Assembly (NCBI GenBank): GCA_016865035.1
Contig: CP018227.1
Coordinates: 1,024,001-1,088,000 of the forward strand
DNA length: 64,000 nucleotides
Reading direction: 5' to 3'
DNA from: Kordiimonadales bacterium IMCC3096
GTDB lineage: Bacteria; Pseudomonadota; Alphaproteobacteria; Minwuiales; Minwuiaceae
This document shows, piece by piece, positions 19,293 through 27,759 of the stretch (positions are counted from its first letter, which is position 1; each line of letters begins with the position of its first letter). The position numbers were made by a program, and so were the translations under genes. Below the pieces are notes generated by a model. That model was not told where the DNA came from, did not search any database, and worked only from the letters and a program-made list of their open reading frames with translations.

Positions 19293-20375
19293 GTGTCAGA
19301 AAATGCATGGTTCTCCGCCGACTATCGGCAGGCACGCGGGCGCTTCCTGGATGCCGCGGCAGACGTCGGCGCGCGGGTCGAGACCCACGAGAACCCGGTG
19401 CCGGGGCCGAACGGCGGGCCGCTGGCCACCGATGTCGCCTTCCTGGGTGACCCGCAGGCGGAAGCCGCGCTGCTCACCTTCTCCGGCACCCATGGTGCGG
19501 AAGGATTCTGCGGCTCCGGCGTGCAGGTCGGCTGGCTGGAAAGCGGTCTCTGGCGGGAAGTGCCGGATGGCATCGCCCAGATCCATGTGCATGGCATCAA
19601 CCCCTTCGGCTTCGCCCACCTCTCCCGCACCACGGAAGATAATGTTGATCTGAACCGGAACTTTGTCGATTTCGCGGCGGGCGCACCGGTGAACGCGGGC
19701 TATGAGACAATCCACGACATCCTTTGCCCGAAGGTCTGGGATGACGAGGCGGAGACCCGGCTCGCGCAAGGCGTCGCGAAATATACCGAGGAGCATGGTT
19801 TCTGGGCGTTCCAGGAGGCGGCAACATCAGGCCAGCACACGCACCGGGATGGCATCTTCTTCGGCGGCACGGCCCCGAGCTGGTCACGGCTGACGGTCGC
19901 GCGTCTGCTCGCCACCCATTGCAGCACGCGCAGGCGACTGGCGGTGATCGACTATCACACCGGGCTTGGCCCGCGGGGATTCGGGGAGCGGATCGTGGAT
20001 CACCTGCCCGACACGGCAGGCTATCAGCGCTGCCTCGACTGGTACGACAGCGACTGCGCCTCCCCCCACCTCGGCACCTCAGCCTCGGCAAAGCTGACCG
20101 GGCAGATGCTGGACGCCATCGAACACGGCCTGCCCCAGGTGGAGGTGACGGCCATCGCGCTGGAGTACGGCACCCAGCCGGAGAATCAGGTCATCAGCGC
20201 CCTGTGCGTCGACAACTGGCTGCGCTTCCACGGCGATGTGTCGTCACCGAAGGGCCGGGACATCAAGGCGCGGGTGCGCGAAGCCTTCTATCAGGACGCC
20301 CTGGACTGGAAGCAGGCCGTCTTCGAACGTGCCCTGGACACCCAGCGCCGCGCCATCCGGGGACTGCAGGGGTAG
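19293..20375 (+). CDS. DUF2817 family, M14-like metallopeptidase
   Basis: The 360-aa protein matches the DUF2817 pattern, a zinc carboxypeptidase-like (M14) fold. The zinc motif is HGAE (His67, Glu70 in SGTHGAEGFCGSG). DLNRNF lies at 119-124 (substrate-binding Asn/Arg), a third ligand is likely the His of YHTGLG (about residue 218), and the catalytic Glu probably lies in ALEYGTQ. The start is GTG with GGAG about 12 bases upstream. No signal peptide is visible, so it probably acts in the cytosol. The substrate is unknown. The gene stands alone, divergent from proS and followed by a degenerate tandem repeat. Confidence 0.85.
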   Translation: MSENAWFSADYRQARGRFLDAAADVGARVETHENPVPGPNGGPLATDVAFLGDPQAEAALLTFSGTHGAEGFCGSGVQVGWLESGLWREVPDGIAQIHVHGINPFGFAHLSRTTEDNVDLNRNFVDFAAGAPVNAGYETIHDILCPKVWDDEAETRLAQGVAKYTEEHGFWAFQEAATSGQHTHRDGIFFGGTAPSWSRLTVARLLATHCSTRRRLAVIDYHTGLGPRGFGERIVDHLPDTAGYQRCLDWYDSDCASPHLGTSASAKLTGQMLDAIEHGLPQVEVTAIALEYGTQPENQVISALCVDNWLRFHGDVSSPKGRDIKARVREAFYQDALDWKQAVFERALDTQRRAIRGLQG

Positions 20376-20395
20376 CCGAAACGCGCTTGCCGGCG

Positions 20396-20468
20396 CGACC
20401 CCGGGCACCCGGGAGTGCCGCACAAGCCTCGGAGACCGGGCTCGCGGATCACCTCCGCGAGCGTCGGA
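20396..20468. repeat. intergenic repeat unit, copy A
   Basis: A 73-bp unit starting CGACCCCGGGCACCCGGGAG and ending GCGAGCGTCGGA, repeated in degenerate form at 20525-20595. The unit has two parts with short complementary arms (CCCGGG and CTCGCGG/CCGCGAG). It looks like a dispersed intergenic element, not coding, although open frames run through it. Confidence 0.6.
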
Positions 20469-20524
20469 GTGAGGGTGGAGAGGACAACCGTACCTGGCCA
20501 CCCCCATGACGCCGTGCCCGGGCT

Positions 20525-20595
20525 CGACCCGGGTACCCGGGAGTGCCTCACAAACGTCGGAGACTGGCGCTCGGGTTACCTCAGCGAGCGTCGGA
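20525..20595. repeat. intergenic repeat unit, copy B
   Basis: A 71-bp second copy of the unit at 20396-20468. It differs mainly by a few substitutions and two single-base gaps. It ends about 20 bases before the carboxyltransferase stop codon, so the pair fills the gap between two convergent genes. Confidence 0.6.
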
Positions 20596-20613
20596 AAAAG
20601 CGCGCAGCGGCAC

Positions 20614-22233
20614 CTACATCCGACCGACACCGAAGCTGTTCGGCTGCAGCGGGCGACGGTCGCCTTCGCGGCAGATGTCGAGGCACATGCCGAGCAACCG
20701 GCGGCTGTCGCGGGGATCGATCAGGCCGTCATCGAACAGCCGCGCGGTGTTGTAGAGCGCCTGGCTTTCCTTGTCGAACTGGCTGACGATGCCGTCATAC
20801 ATCTTCTGGATCACGGCGTGATCGGGCTCAACGCCCTTCCGCTTCGCGCCCTGTTCGGCCACGATCTTCAGCACCGTCGCCGCCTGCTCACCGCCCATCA
20901 CCGACATGCGGTAGTTGGGCCAGCCGAAGATGAAGCGCGGGCTGTAGGCCCGGCCGCACATGGCGTAGTTGCCGGCACCGAAGCTGGCCCCAACCATCAG
21001 CGTGATCTTCGGTACCCGCACGTTGGAGACGGCCTGGATCATCTTGGAGCCATGCTTGACCATGCCGCCGCGCTCCGACTCCGTGCCGACGATGAAGCCG
21101 GTGGTGTCGTGCAGGAAGACGATCGGCGTATCCGCCTGATCGCATAGCTGCATGAACTGCGCCGCCTTGGTGGCCCCGGCATTGTCGATGGGACCATTGT
21201 TGCCGACGATGCCGACGGCCATTCCCATGACCTCCGCGAAGCCGCAGACCGTGGCAGGGCCATAGTTGCTCTTGAAGTCCACGAAGTCCGATCCGTCCAC
21301 CAGTCGCGCGATCAGTTCCCGCGCGTCGTAGGGGCGGCGATAGTCCGCAGGCACCAGTCCGCAGATCTCGTCCGGATCATACAGCGGCTCGCGCCAGGTC
21401 CGCGCAGGCTCCGGCGGCAGGCGGTCGTTCCAGCGCAGCTTGCCCATCACGTCGCGGGCCATGCGGATGCCATCGGCATCATCCTCCGCCATGAACTCGG
21501 ACACGCCGGAGACCAGGCTGTGCATCTCCGCCCCGCCCAGATCCTCGTCCGTCGCAACCTCACCCGTCGCGGCATAGAGCAGTGGCGGACCGGCCAGGAA
21601 GACGCGGCTGCGCCCCTTCACCATGATCGTGTAGTCGGACATGCCGGGCACATAGGCCCCGCCCGCAGTGGAGGAGCCATGCACCACCGCGATCTGCGGA
21701 ATGCCCATCGCCGACATCCGCGCCTGATTGTAGAAGCCGCGCCCGCCCTCCACGAAGATGTCGGACTGGTACTTCAGGTTGGCGCCACCTGATTCGATCA
21801 GGTTGATCTTGGGCAGCTTGTTCTCGTGACAGATCTCCTGCACTCGCAGGTTCTTCTTCAGACCCATGGGCGCGATGGTGCCGCCCTTGATGCCGCTGTC
21901 GGAGGCCGAGATCATGCAGCGGATGCCCTGCACATAGCCGATGCCGGCAATGGCACCGCCGCCCATGACGCTCTTGGAGCCGTCGTCGTCATGCATGCCG
22001 AGCCCGGCAAGCGTCGAAAGCTCCAGGAACGGCGAGCCCTTGTCGAGCAACTGGTCGATGCGCGCCCTGGGCGGCAACTGCCCGCGGGAGCGGAAGACAT
22101 CGGCCTTCGCGTTCGATGTGTCGCGTACCTTCTGTTCCAGTGCGCGCACCGCCGCGATCATGCCCAGCATGTCGGCGCGATTGGCCTTGAAACTGTCACT
22201 GTTCGTCGAGATCTGAGATTGCAGAACGGCCAA
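20614..22233 (-). CDS. acyl-CoA carboxylase beta subunit (carboxyltransferase)
   Basis: The 539-aa protein is a biotin-dependent carboxyltransferase of the methylcrotonyl/geranyl/propionyl-CoA type, transferring CO2 from carboxybiotin to an acyl-CoA. Both halves of the domain are present: the N-terminal part with RGQLPPRARIDQLLD and SGGANLKYQSD, and the C-terminal part with GPIDNAGATKAAQF, GASFGAGNYAMCGRAY and the VMGGEQAA motif. VMGGEQAA and the length resemble MccB/LiuB or AtuC rather than PccB, but I cannot separate these by eye. No biotin carboxylase subunit or leucine-degradation gene is nearby. Confidence 0.85.
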   Translation of the reverse strand: MAVLQSQISTNSDSFKANRADMLGMIAAVRALEQKVRDTSNAKADVFRSRGQLPPRARIDQLLDKGSPFLELSTLAGLGMHDDDGSKSVMGGGAIAGIGYVQGIRCMISASDSGIKGGTIAPMGLKKNLRVQEICHENKLPKINLIESGGANLKYQSDIFVEGGRGFYNQARMSAMGIPQIAVVHGSSTAGGAYVPGMSDYTIMVKGRSRVFLAGPPLLYAATGEVATDEDLGGAEMHSLVSGVSEFMAEDDADGIRMARDVMGKLRWNDRLPPEPARTWREPLYDPDEICGLVPADYRRPYDARELIARLVDGSDFVDFKSNYGPATVCGFAEVMGMAVGIVGNNGPIDNAGATKAAQFMQLCDQADTPIVFLHDTTGFIVGTESERGGMVKHGSKMIQAVSNVRVPKITLMVGASFGAGNYAMCGRAYSPRFIFGWPNYRMSVMGGEQAATVLKIVAEQGAKRKGVEPDHAVIQKMYDGIVSQFDKESQALYNTARLFDDGLIDPRDSRRLLGMCLDICREGDRRPLQPNSFGVGRM

Positions 22234-22312
22234 GAGTCCCTCCCCGGATTGGCTGTCGGGGCAGGCTACAGGCTGTTGACGCAGGATTGAAGCATCCGTT
22301 CCGCCACCGGGG

Positions 22313-22933
22313 TCACGCCCGGCGCATGGCCGCCGTCAGCAGGCCCGCGCCGATCATTACCGAACCGCCGATCCGGTTGATCCAGCGCAGGGTCGAGACC
22401 TGCGTGATGTGGCGGCGCACCGACCCGGCGATCCAGGCATAGGCGGCGGCATTGATGACAGCCAGCGCCAGGAAGGTGCTGCCCAGGATCAGGAACTGCG
22501 GCAGCGCCGCCGCGGCCGGGTCCATGAACTGCGGCACGAAGGCAATGAAGAAGACGATGCCCTTCGGGTTCAGCGCCGTCACGATCCAGGCCTGACGGAC
22601 AAGTTGCCTGCCGGTTGACGGCTGCACGTCGGTCAGGATCGACGGGTCCGCCTTCGCCCGCAGCAGACCGATACCAAGCCAGATCAGATAGGCCGCGCCA
22701 ACGAACTTCAGCGCCGTGAACAGGGTCGCGGAGGCGGCAAGCACCGCGCCGAGACCGGCGAAGGAGACCACCATCGCGGTCACATCCCCAAGCCCGACAC
22801 CGATCACCGACTTCATCGCCGCCGGTCGTCCCCGCGACAGGGCATTGGCCACCACCAGCATGACCGTCGGTCCCGGCAGCACGACCAGCAGGGCAGAGGC
22901 GAGAACATAGGCGAGATAGATGTCGAGGGACAT
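22313..22933 (-). CDS. LysE/RhtB family amino-acid exporter
   Basis: The 206-aa inner-membrane protein has about six hydrophobic helices, the N-terminal LPGPTVMLVVANALSRG motif (residues about 19-36) typical of RhtB-type exporters, and the mid-protein ALNPKGIVFFIAFVPQF signature. Members export homoserine, threonine, leucine or related metabolites. The substrate cannot be told from sequence. It lies on the same strand as the carboxyltransferase gene, 79 bases upstream of it. Confidence 0.88.
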   Translation of the reverse strand: MSLDIYLAYVLASALLVVLPGPTVMLVVANALSRGRPAAMKSVIGVGLGDVTAMVVSFAGLGAVLAASATLFTALKFVGAAYLIWLGIGLLRAKADPSILTDVQPSTGRQLVRQAWIVTALNPKGIVFFIAFVPQFMDPAAAALPQFLILGSTFLALAVINAAAYAWIAGSVRRHITQVSTLRWINRIGGSVMIGAGLLTAAMRRA

Positions 22934-23029
22934 GGGACCGGCTCCGTCGGGATCACTGGCGGGCAGTCATCCCTGCCCGGGCAGGAGCGTCAAGAGGCTA
23001 GTTGCTGCGGCCGGAAAGGCGACGGATCC

Positions 23030-23440
23030 TCAGTTCCCGGCCATCTGGCGCAGACCGATCTCGTCCATCTGGATCTGTTCGCGGCGATCGGCCGCGCGCC
23101 GGCGTTCGGCCTGCTTGCGCTCGATCAGGTTCTCGTAGCGCTTGGTCTCGCGGAAGGCTTCCGCCACCACATCGCGCAGGGCGTCGATCTGGGCGTCCAC
23201 TTCCTGCATGGAGGCGGTGAGGGTTTCCTGCTGACGGCGGGCCGCGTTGACGAAGGCCCCGATGGTGGTTCCGGCCAGTGGATCGCTGACAGTCGCCGCC
23301 TTCTCCGCAGCGATACGCGCATCGATGCGGTCACAGCGCTCCTGCAGGTCCTCGCGCATGGCGTGCAGCTCGCCGATCTCGTGACGGCGGCGATCCAGTT
23401 CCAGCTTCGATACCTGCAGCAACTTGTCCAGCGTGCTCAT
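23030..23440 (-). CDS. fliJ: flagellar export protein FliJ
   Basis: FliJ is the coiled-coil stalk protein of the flagellar type III export gate. It inserts into the FliI hexamer and recycles chaperones. The 136-aa product is almost entirely helical, charged and Gln/Glu/Arg-rich, with no other domain. The call rests on length, coiled-coil character and the ATGA overlap with fliI, since FliJ sequences diverge strongly. Confidence 0.85.
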   Translation of the reverse strand: MSTLDKLLQVSKLELDRRRHEIGELHAMREDLQERCDRIDARIAAEKAATVSDPLAGTTIGAFVNAARRQQETLTASMQEVDAQIDALRDVVAEAFRETKRYENLIERKQAERRRAADRREQIQMDEIGLRQMAGN

Positions 23441-24801
23441 GCCGCCAGGCCTCCCTGTTCAAGCAGTCCGGCGAGTTGTTCGAACCCGTCATGCAGATCG
23501 GCACGCTCCTCCTGCCGTTGCGACAGGAAGGCTTCGAGTGCCGGGTTATAGGTAATGGCCTGGTCGATGCGCGGGTCGGAGCCCCGACGATAGGCACCGA
23601 TACGGATCATCTCGCCCATCTCCTCATAGGCGGCCAGCAGGTCACGGGCCTTCGACACCACTTCGCGCTGCTCCGGTGTCTGGCAGGCGGGCATGGTGCG
23701 GGAGATCGATTTCAGGATGTTGATGGCCGGATAGCGACCCCGTTCCGCGATCTGGCGTTCCAGCACGATGTGGCCGTCCAGGATGCCGCGCACCGCGTCG
23801 GCGATGGGTTCGTCATGATCCCCACCCTCCACCAGCACCGTGAACAGCGCCGTGATCGCTGCCCCGCCAATGCCGGGACCGGCCCGTTCCAGCAACTGCG
23901 GCAGTTCCGCAAAGACGGACGGCGTGTAGCCCTTGGAGGCAGGCGGTTCACCCGCCGACAGTCCGATCTCCCGCTGCGCCATGGCGAAACGGGTGATGCT
24001 GTCGATCATGCAGAGCACTTCCTGCCCCTGATCGCGGAAATATTCCGACAGGGTCAGCGTCAGATGCGCGGCCTGGCGGCGCATCAGCGCGGGTTCGTCG
24101 GAAGTGGAGACGACGACCACGGTCCGCGCCATGCCCTCCGGTCCCAGATTGTCCTCGATGAATTCCTTCACCTCGCGGCCCCTTTCCCCCACCAGACCGA
24201 CCACGGCCACATCGCTTTCGGTGTAGCGTGCCAGCATCGACAGCATGACGGACTTGCCCACACCGGACCCGGCGAAGATGCCCATGCGCTGCCCGCGGCA
24301 GGTGGTCAGGAACGTGTTCATGGCACGGATGCCGAGGTCCATCGGCGCACCGACCCGGTCACGCAGGTGGGCCGAAGGCGGGCGGGCGCGCAGATAATAG
24401 CTCTGCCGGCCCTGCACCAGCGGCGGGCCGCCATCGATGGGGCGTCCCATGGCGTCAACGACACGGCCCAGCCAGGATGCATCGGGACGGATGCAGGGCT
24501 GTTCCGCACCGACGACCGCCTTGCAGCCGACACCCACGCCTTCCAGTTGGCCGAAGGGCATGGCAAGCGCGTGGTCGCCGCGGAATCCGACGATCTCTGC
24601 CTCCACCTGGCGACCGTCACGGGTCTCCAGCAGGACACGACCGCCGACGGAGAGCCGCCAGGCGATCCCGGCGACTTCGACCATCAGGCCCTGTACAGCG
24701 GCGACGCGGCCATATTCCTGCCGCGCGGGTATCTGTTCGAGTTCGGTCAGCAGTGTGCGCAAGGGAAATTCACCGGATGTGTCGTTGCTCGATCTCGACA
24801 C
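23437..24801 (-). CDS. fliI: flagellum-specific ATP synthase FliI
   Basis: FliI is the hexameric ATPase of flagellar protein export, related to the F1 beta subunit. The 454-aa protein has the N-terminal barrel, Walker A GSGVGKS within residues 178-184, Walker [21 protein letters not shown], and the arginine-finger region. The stretch [26 protein letters not shown] is diagnostic of FliI/SctN ATPases. It starts 48 bases after hslU on the same strand and overlaps fliJ. No other flagellar genes lie in the window. Confidence 0.94.
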   Translation of the reverse strand: MSRSSNDTSGEFPLRTLLTELEQIPARQEYGRVAAVQGLMVEVAGIAWRLSVGGRVLLETRDGRQVEAEIVGFRGDHALAMPFGQLEGVGVGCKAVVGAEQPCIRPDASWLGRVVDAMGRPIDGGPPLVQGRQSYYLRARPPSAHLRDRVGAPMDLGIRAMNTFLTTCRGQRMGIFAGSGVGKSVMLSMLARYTESDVAVVGLVGERGREVKEFIEDNLGPEGMARTVVVVSTSDEPALMRRQAAHLTLTLSEYFRDQGQEVLCMIDSITRFAMAQREIGLSAGEPPASKGYTPSVFAELPQLLERAGPGIGGAAITALFTVLVEGGDHDEPIADAVRGILDGHIVLERQIAERGRYPAINILKSISRTMPACQTPEQREVVSKARDLLAAYEEMGEMIRIGAYRRGSDPRIDQAITYNPALEAFLSQRQEERADLHDGFEQLAGLLEQGGLAA

Positions 24802-24849
24802 CCAAGCTGACGCAACAGCCTTAATTTCCGGTGAACGGTACCCTCGGAA

Positions 24850-26166
24850 TCAGAGAATGAATTTCGAAAGATCCGCGTTCTGGGCGAGATCGCCGATCCG
24901 GTCCCGCACGTAGGCATCATCGATCACGACAGTCTCACCGGCCTTGTCGCTGGCCGTGAAGCTGATTTCCTCCAGCACCTTCTCCAGGATCGTGTGCAGG
25001 CGGCGGGCACCGATGTTCTCGACACTTTCGTTCACCTTCACCGCCAGATCGGCCAGCGCGTCGATGGCGTCATCGCCGAAGGTCAGCGTCACCTCTTCCG
25101 TGCCCATCAGCGCCGTGTACTGGCGGATCAGGCTGGCCTCCGTCTCCGTCAGGATGCGCTTGAAGTCGGACTTGGTGAGCGGCAGCAACTCGACACGGAT
25201 CGGCAGGCGCCCCTGCAGTTCAGGCAGCAGGTCCGACGGCTTCGCCACATGGAACGCGCCGGAGGCGATGAAAAGGATGTGGTCGGTCTTCACCGCGCCA
25301 TGCTTGGTGGACACGGTCGTGCCCTCGATCAGCGGCAGCAGGTCGCGCTGCACCCCTTCCCGGCTCACGTCCGCGCCCTGACGGTCGGAGCGCGCGGTGA
25401 TCTTGTCGATCTCGTCCAGGAAGACGATGCCATTGTCCTCCACGCGCCGGATCGCGTCCTGCACCACATCCTCGTCATCCAGCAGCTTGTCGGATTCCTC
25501 GGCGATGAGGACTTCATGGCTGTCGCCGACGGTCATGCGCCGGGGCTTGCCCTTGCCGCCGCCCATGGCCTTGCCGAGGATGTCGTTGAGATTCATCATG
25601 CCCATCTGCGCGCCCGGCTGGCCGGGAATGTCGAAGGTGGGCAGGCTGAAACCGCCGCCCGCATCACGCAGCTGCAGCTCGATCTCCTTGTCATCCAGAT
25701 CGCCGTTGCGCAGCTTCTGGCGGAACTTCTCCCGCGTTTCGCGGCTGGCACCATCGCCGACCAGCGCGTCCAGCACACGTTCCTCCGCCGCCTGCTCGGC
25801 GCGGGCACGGACTTCCTTGCGCTTGCGTTCGCGGACCATGGTGATGGCGGTTTCCAGCAGGTCACGGACGATCTGCTCCACGTCACGTCCGACGTAGCCG
25901 ACTTCGGTGAACTTCGTGGCCTCCACCTTCAGGAACGGCGCATGGGCCAGCTTGGCCAGCCGCCGCGAGATCTCCGTCTTGCCGACACCGGTCGGGCCGA
26001 TCATCAGGATGTTCTTGGGCAGCACCTCGTCGCGCAGGTCGTCAGGCAACTGCTGGCGACGCCAGCGGTTGCGCAGCGCCACCGCAACGGCGCGCTTGGC
26101 GTCGTTCTGGCCAATGATGAAGCGGTCCAGTTCGTGGACGATCTCGCGCGGGCTGAAATCACTCAT
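24850..26166 (-). CDS. hslU: HslU, ATPase subunit of the HslVU protease
   Basis: HslU unfolds substrates and feeds them to the HslV peptidase. The ATG at 26166, 5 bases after the hslV stop, gives 438 aa. The frame continues upstream but that part overlaps hslV. Features: [20 protein letters not shown] (residues 16-35), Walker A GPTGVGKT (57-64), the GYVGRDV pore loop (about 90-96), an intermediate domain (about 105-235), Walker [11 protein letters not shown], the sensor-2 region, and a C-terminus ending Lys-Phe-Ile-Leu, the tail that inserts into HslV. Confidence 0.97.
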   Translation of the reverse strand: MSDFSPREIVHELDRFIIGQNDAKRAVAVALRNRWRRQQLPDDLRDEVLPKNILMIGPTGVGKTEISRRLAKLAHAPFLKVEATKFTEVGYVGRDVEQIVRDLLETAITMVRERKRKEVRARAEQAAEERVLDALVGDGASRETREKFRQKLRNGDLDDKEIELQLRDAGGGFSLPTFDIPGQPGAQMGMMNLNDILGKAMGGGKGKPRRMTVGDSHEVLIAEESDKLLDDEDVVQDAIRRVEDNGIVFLDEIDKITARSDRQGADVSREGVQRDLLPLIEGTTVSTKHGAVKTDHILFIASGAFHVAKPSDLLPELQGRLPIRVELLPLTKSDFKRILTETEASLIRQYTALMGTEEVTLTFGDDAIDALADLAVKVNESVENIGARRLHTILEKVLEEISFTASDKAGETVVIDDAYVRDRIGDLAQNADLSKFIL

Positions 26167-26171
26167 GGGGT

Positions 26172-26720
26172 TCAGGCACTCTCGATGATGACGTTTTCGT
26201 TGGTATAGACGCAGATGTCGGCCGCGACCTTCATGGCGCGGCGGGCAATCGCCTCCGCGTCCATGTCGTCGCGGTCGATCAGCGCCCGTGCGGCGGCCAG
26301 CGCGTAGTTGCCGCCGGAGCCGATGCCGATCAGCCCGTCCTCCGGCTCCAGCACATCGCCGGTACCGGTCAGGACCAGCGAAGTCTCCGCGTCCGCCACG
26401 GCCATCATGGCCTCCAGCCGCCGGAGATAGCGATCCGTGCGCCAGTCCTTGGCCAGTTCCACGGCGGCACGGGTGAGCTGGCCCGGATGCTGTTCCAGCT
26501 TCGCCTCCAGCCGTTCGAACAGGGTGAAGGCGTCGGCGGTGGCCCCGGCAAATCCGGCGACAATGTCGCCCTTGCCCAGCCTGCGGACCTTGCGCGCATT
26601 GGCCTTGATGACGGTCTGGCCGAGTGTGACCTGCCCGTCGCCGGCAATGACGACCTTGCCGCCCTTGCGCACGGAGAGAATGGTTGTGCCGTGCCAGGTG
26701 GCCGACTGCTCCTGATCCAT
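26172..26720 (-). CDS. hslV: HslV, peptidase subunit of the HslVU protease
   Basis: HslV forms a double hexameric chamber with an N-terminal threonine nucleophile. The 182-aa sequence has a short propeptide ending in His-Gly and then TTILSVRK, so Thr12 is the expected nucleophile after processing. [10 protein letters not shown], the conserved KVRRL and [10 protein letters not shown] segments, and the [14 protein letters not shown] motif are present. It is the first gene of hslVU, with a promoter-like element and a 5' hairpin just upstream. Confidence 0.97.
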   Translation of the reverse strand: MDQEQSATWHGTTILSVRKGGKVVIAGDGQVTLGQTVIKANARKVRRLGKGDIVAGFAGATADAFTLFERLEAKLEQHPGQLTRAAVELAKDWRTDRYLRRLEAMMAVADAETSLVLTGTGDVLEPEDGLIGIGSGGNYALAAARALIDRDDMDAEAIARRAMKVAADICVYTNENVIIESA

Positions 26721-26746
26721 GATCGCTCCCGAATTGAGGAAGAATG

Positions 26747-26774
26747 TGGCGACAGCCGTCAGGGCTGTCCGCCA
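26747..26774 (-). promoter_or_regulatory. stem-loop in the hslVU 5' untranslated region
   Basis: TGGCGACAGCC and GGGCTGTCCGCCA form an imperfect inverted repeat with a 4-base loop. It would lie near the 5' end of the hslVU mRNA. A stabilising 5' stem-loop is known for E. coli hslVU; equivalence here is inference. Confidence 0.45.
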
Positions 26775-26775
26775 C

Positions 26776-26804
26776 CATGTATATTGTCTGCCGTACCGTT
26801 CAAG
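26776..26804 (-). promoter_or_regulatory. possible heat-shock (sigma-32) promoter of hslVU
   Basis: On the minus strand CTTGAA (from 26804) is followed, after a spacer of the alphaproteobacterial heat-shock type, by CAATATACAT. The CTTG plus C-TAT-like pattern loosely fits alphaproteobacterial sigma-32 promoters, and hslVU is a classical heat-shock operon. The match is approximate. Confidence 0.35.
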
Positions 26805-26825
26805 GCGGCGATGCCTGCCCGCGGC

Positions 26826-27383
26826 TCACCCGGGGGTGCTTGCGCCCGTCTCGCCCGGCGGGTTGGTGAAGGCGGCAAAGGACGGACTGTTCCAGACCTG
26901 ACGGTACTGCTGCAGTGCCCAGGTGACACTCGGGAACGCCAGTTCATCCCACGGGATCTCGTCCCAGGCGAAGTAGCGAACCTCCAGTGATTCCGGTCCC
27001 GGTTTCACCTCCGGCGCATTCATCTCCGCGCAGTAGATCAGCTGCACCTGCGAAATCCGCGGGATGTTGTAGACCGCCAGCAGGTTGCCGATGCGTATGT
27101 CGGCATGGGCCTCCTCCATGGCCTCGCGCGCGGCCCCCTGTTCGGAACTCTCCCGCTCCTCCATGAAGCCGGCGGGGATGGTCCAGAAGCCGTGACGCGG
27201 CTCGATGGCGCGGCGGCACAGCAGGATCCGGTCATCCAGACGGCAGACAGCGCCGACGACGATCTTCGGATTCACATAGTGAACCCAGCCGCAATCGCCG
27301 CATACCATGCGTTCTCTGTTGTCGCCCTCCGGAACCCGGGTCGAGAACTGATCGGCGCCCGGCAGATGACTGGGAATGGTCAA
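26826..27383 (-). CDS. Nudix hydrolase with N-terminal zinc-ribbon-like cysteines
   Basis: Nudix enzymes cleave nucleoside diphosphates linked to another group. The Nudix box is intact: Gly-Phe-Met-Glu, then [11 protein letters not shown], matching GX5EX7REUXEEXGU apart from an Ala at the final Gly. Upstream, [11 protein letters not shown] holds a Cys-x-x-Cys pair as in the NADH pyrophosphatase-like subgroup, but only one pair is visible. I favour the TTG at 27383 as start (AGGAG nine bases upstream, 185 aa) over the ATG at 27446, which has a poor ribosome site. It lies on the same strand as hslVU, 105 bases upstream of hslV. The substrate is unknown. Confidence 0.85.
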   Translation of the reverse strand: MTIPSHLPGADQFSTRVPEGDNRERMVCGDCGWVHYVNPKIVVGAVCRLDDRILLCRRAIEPRHGFWTIPAGFMEERESSEQGAAREAMEEAHADIRIGNLLAVYNIPRISQVQLIYCAEMNAPEVKPGPESLEVRYFAWDEIPWDELAFPSVTWALQQYRQVWNSPSFAAFTNPPGETGASTPG

Positions 27384-27599
27384 TGTAGATTTCTCCTGCT
27401 CCGCATCGTCCGACTTTGCGGTGAAGCGCCCCGGTATTTCAAGCATGATGGTCGCTCACCGGCACGCCCCATTTCGGGACAGTTCGCGGAAACTGAATCA
27501 TTCTGAAACAGGTACCCTGTCCGAAAACAGGGCAACGGCACGCTGCGACCTGTTTGAGGCCGTTGAAATACAAAAGCAAATAACCCACACGTGTGTGGA

Positions 27600-27740
27600 T
27601 CGTGAATTGCTTCGTCAGACCTGTTCGGTGCTTGTCACCACGTGATTTTGGCGCCGCAGCATTCCCTCATCGGCCGACCGCGACTGTCGGCGGCCGACAC
27701 TCGACGGAGGTGTCCCCCTGGGACGCCTCCGTTTTTTCTT
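27600..27740 (+). ncRNA. possible small RNA ending at an orphan plus-strand terminator
   Basis: The 376 bases between the ccmI stop and the preferred Nudix start contain no credible gene. On the plus strand they end in a strong intrinsic terminator, preceded by a second hairpin (CGGCCGAC/GTCGGCGGCCG arms, 27671-27697). All neighbouring genes for 7 kb upstream are on the minus strand, so the terminator must serve an unannotated plus-strand transcript. The 5' end is a guess; I found no convincing promoter. Also in this gap: a CCCTGT/ACAGGG hairpin at 27514-27532 and a CACACGTGTG palindrome at 27586-27595. No tRNA, 6S or SRP RNA pattern was recognised. Confidence 0.35.
27704..27740 (+). terminator. 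strong rho-independent terminator, plus strand
   Basis: Arms CGGAGGTGTCCC and GGGACGCCTCCG pair over 12 bp (one G-T pair) around a 3-base loop, followed by six T residues. Read on the minus strand the hairpin has no T-run, so it does not look like a dedicated ccmI terminator, though it could act as a stabilising 3' hairpin there. Confidence 0.7.
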
Positions 27741-27759
27741 TCGGGATACCCGGGTCAGG

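Noticed and set aside
20244-20630. A 128-residue protein across the intergenic repeats
   Set aside because: Its sequence is the translation of repeat units and has no independent support such as a ribosome site.
24850-26778. A 642-residue HslU with an N-terminal extension
   Set aside because: The extra residues come from the hslV gene read in another frame; ATG 26166 gives the normal 438-residue HslU.
27586-27595. CACACGTGTG palindrome as a regulator site
   Set aside because: Only 10 bp and with no promoter or second copy nearby, so it is not distinguishable from chance.
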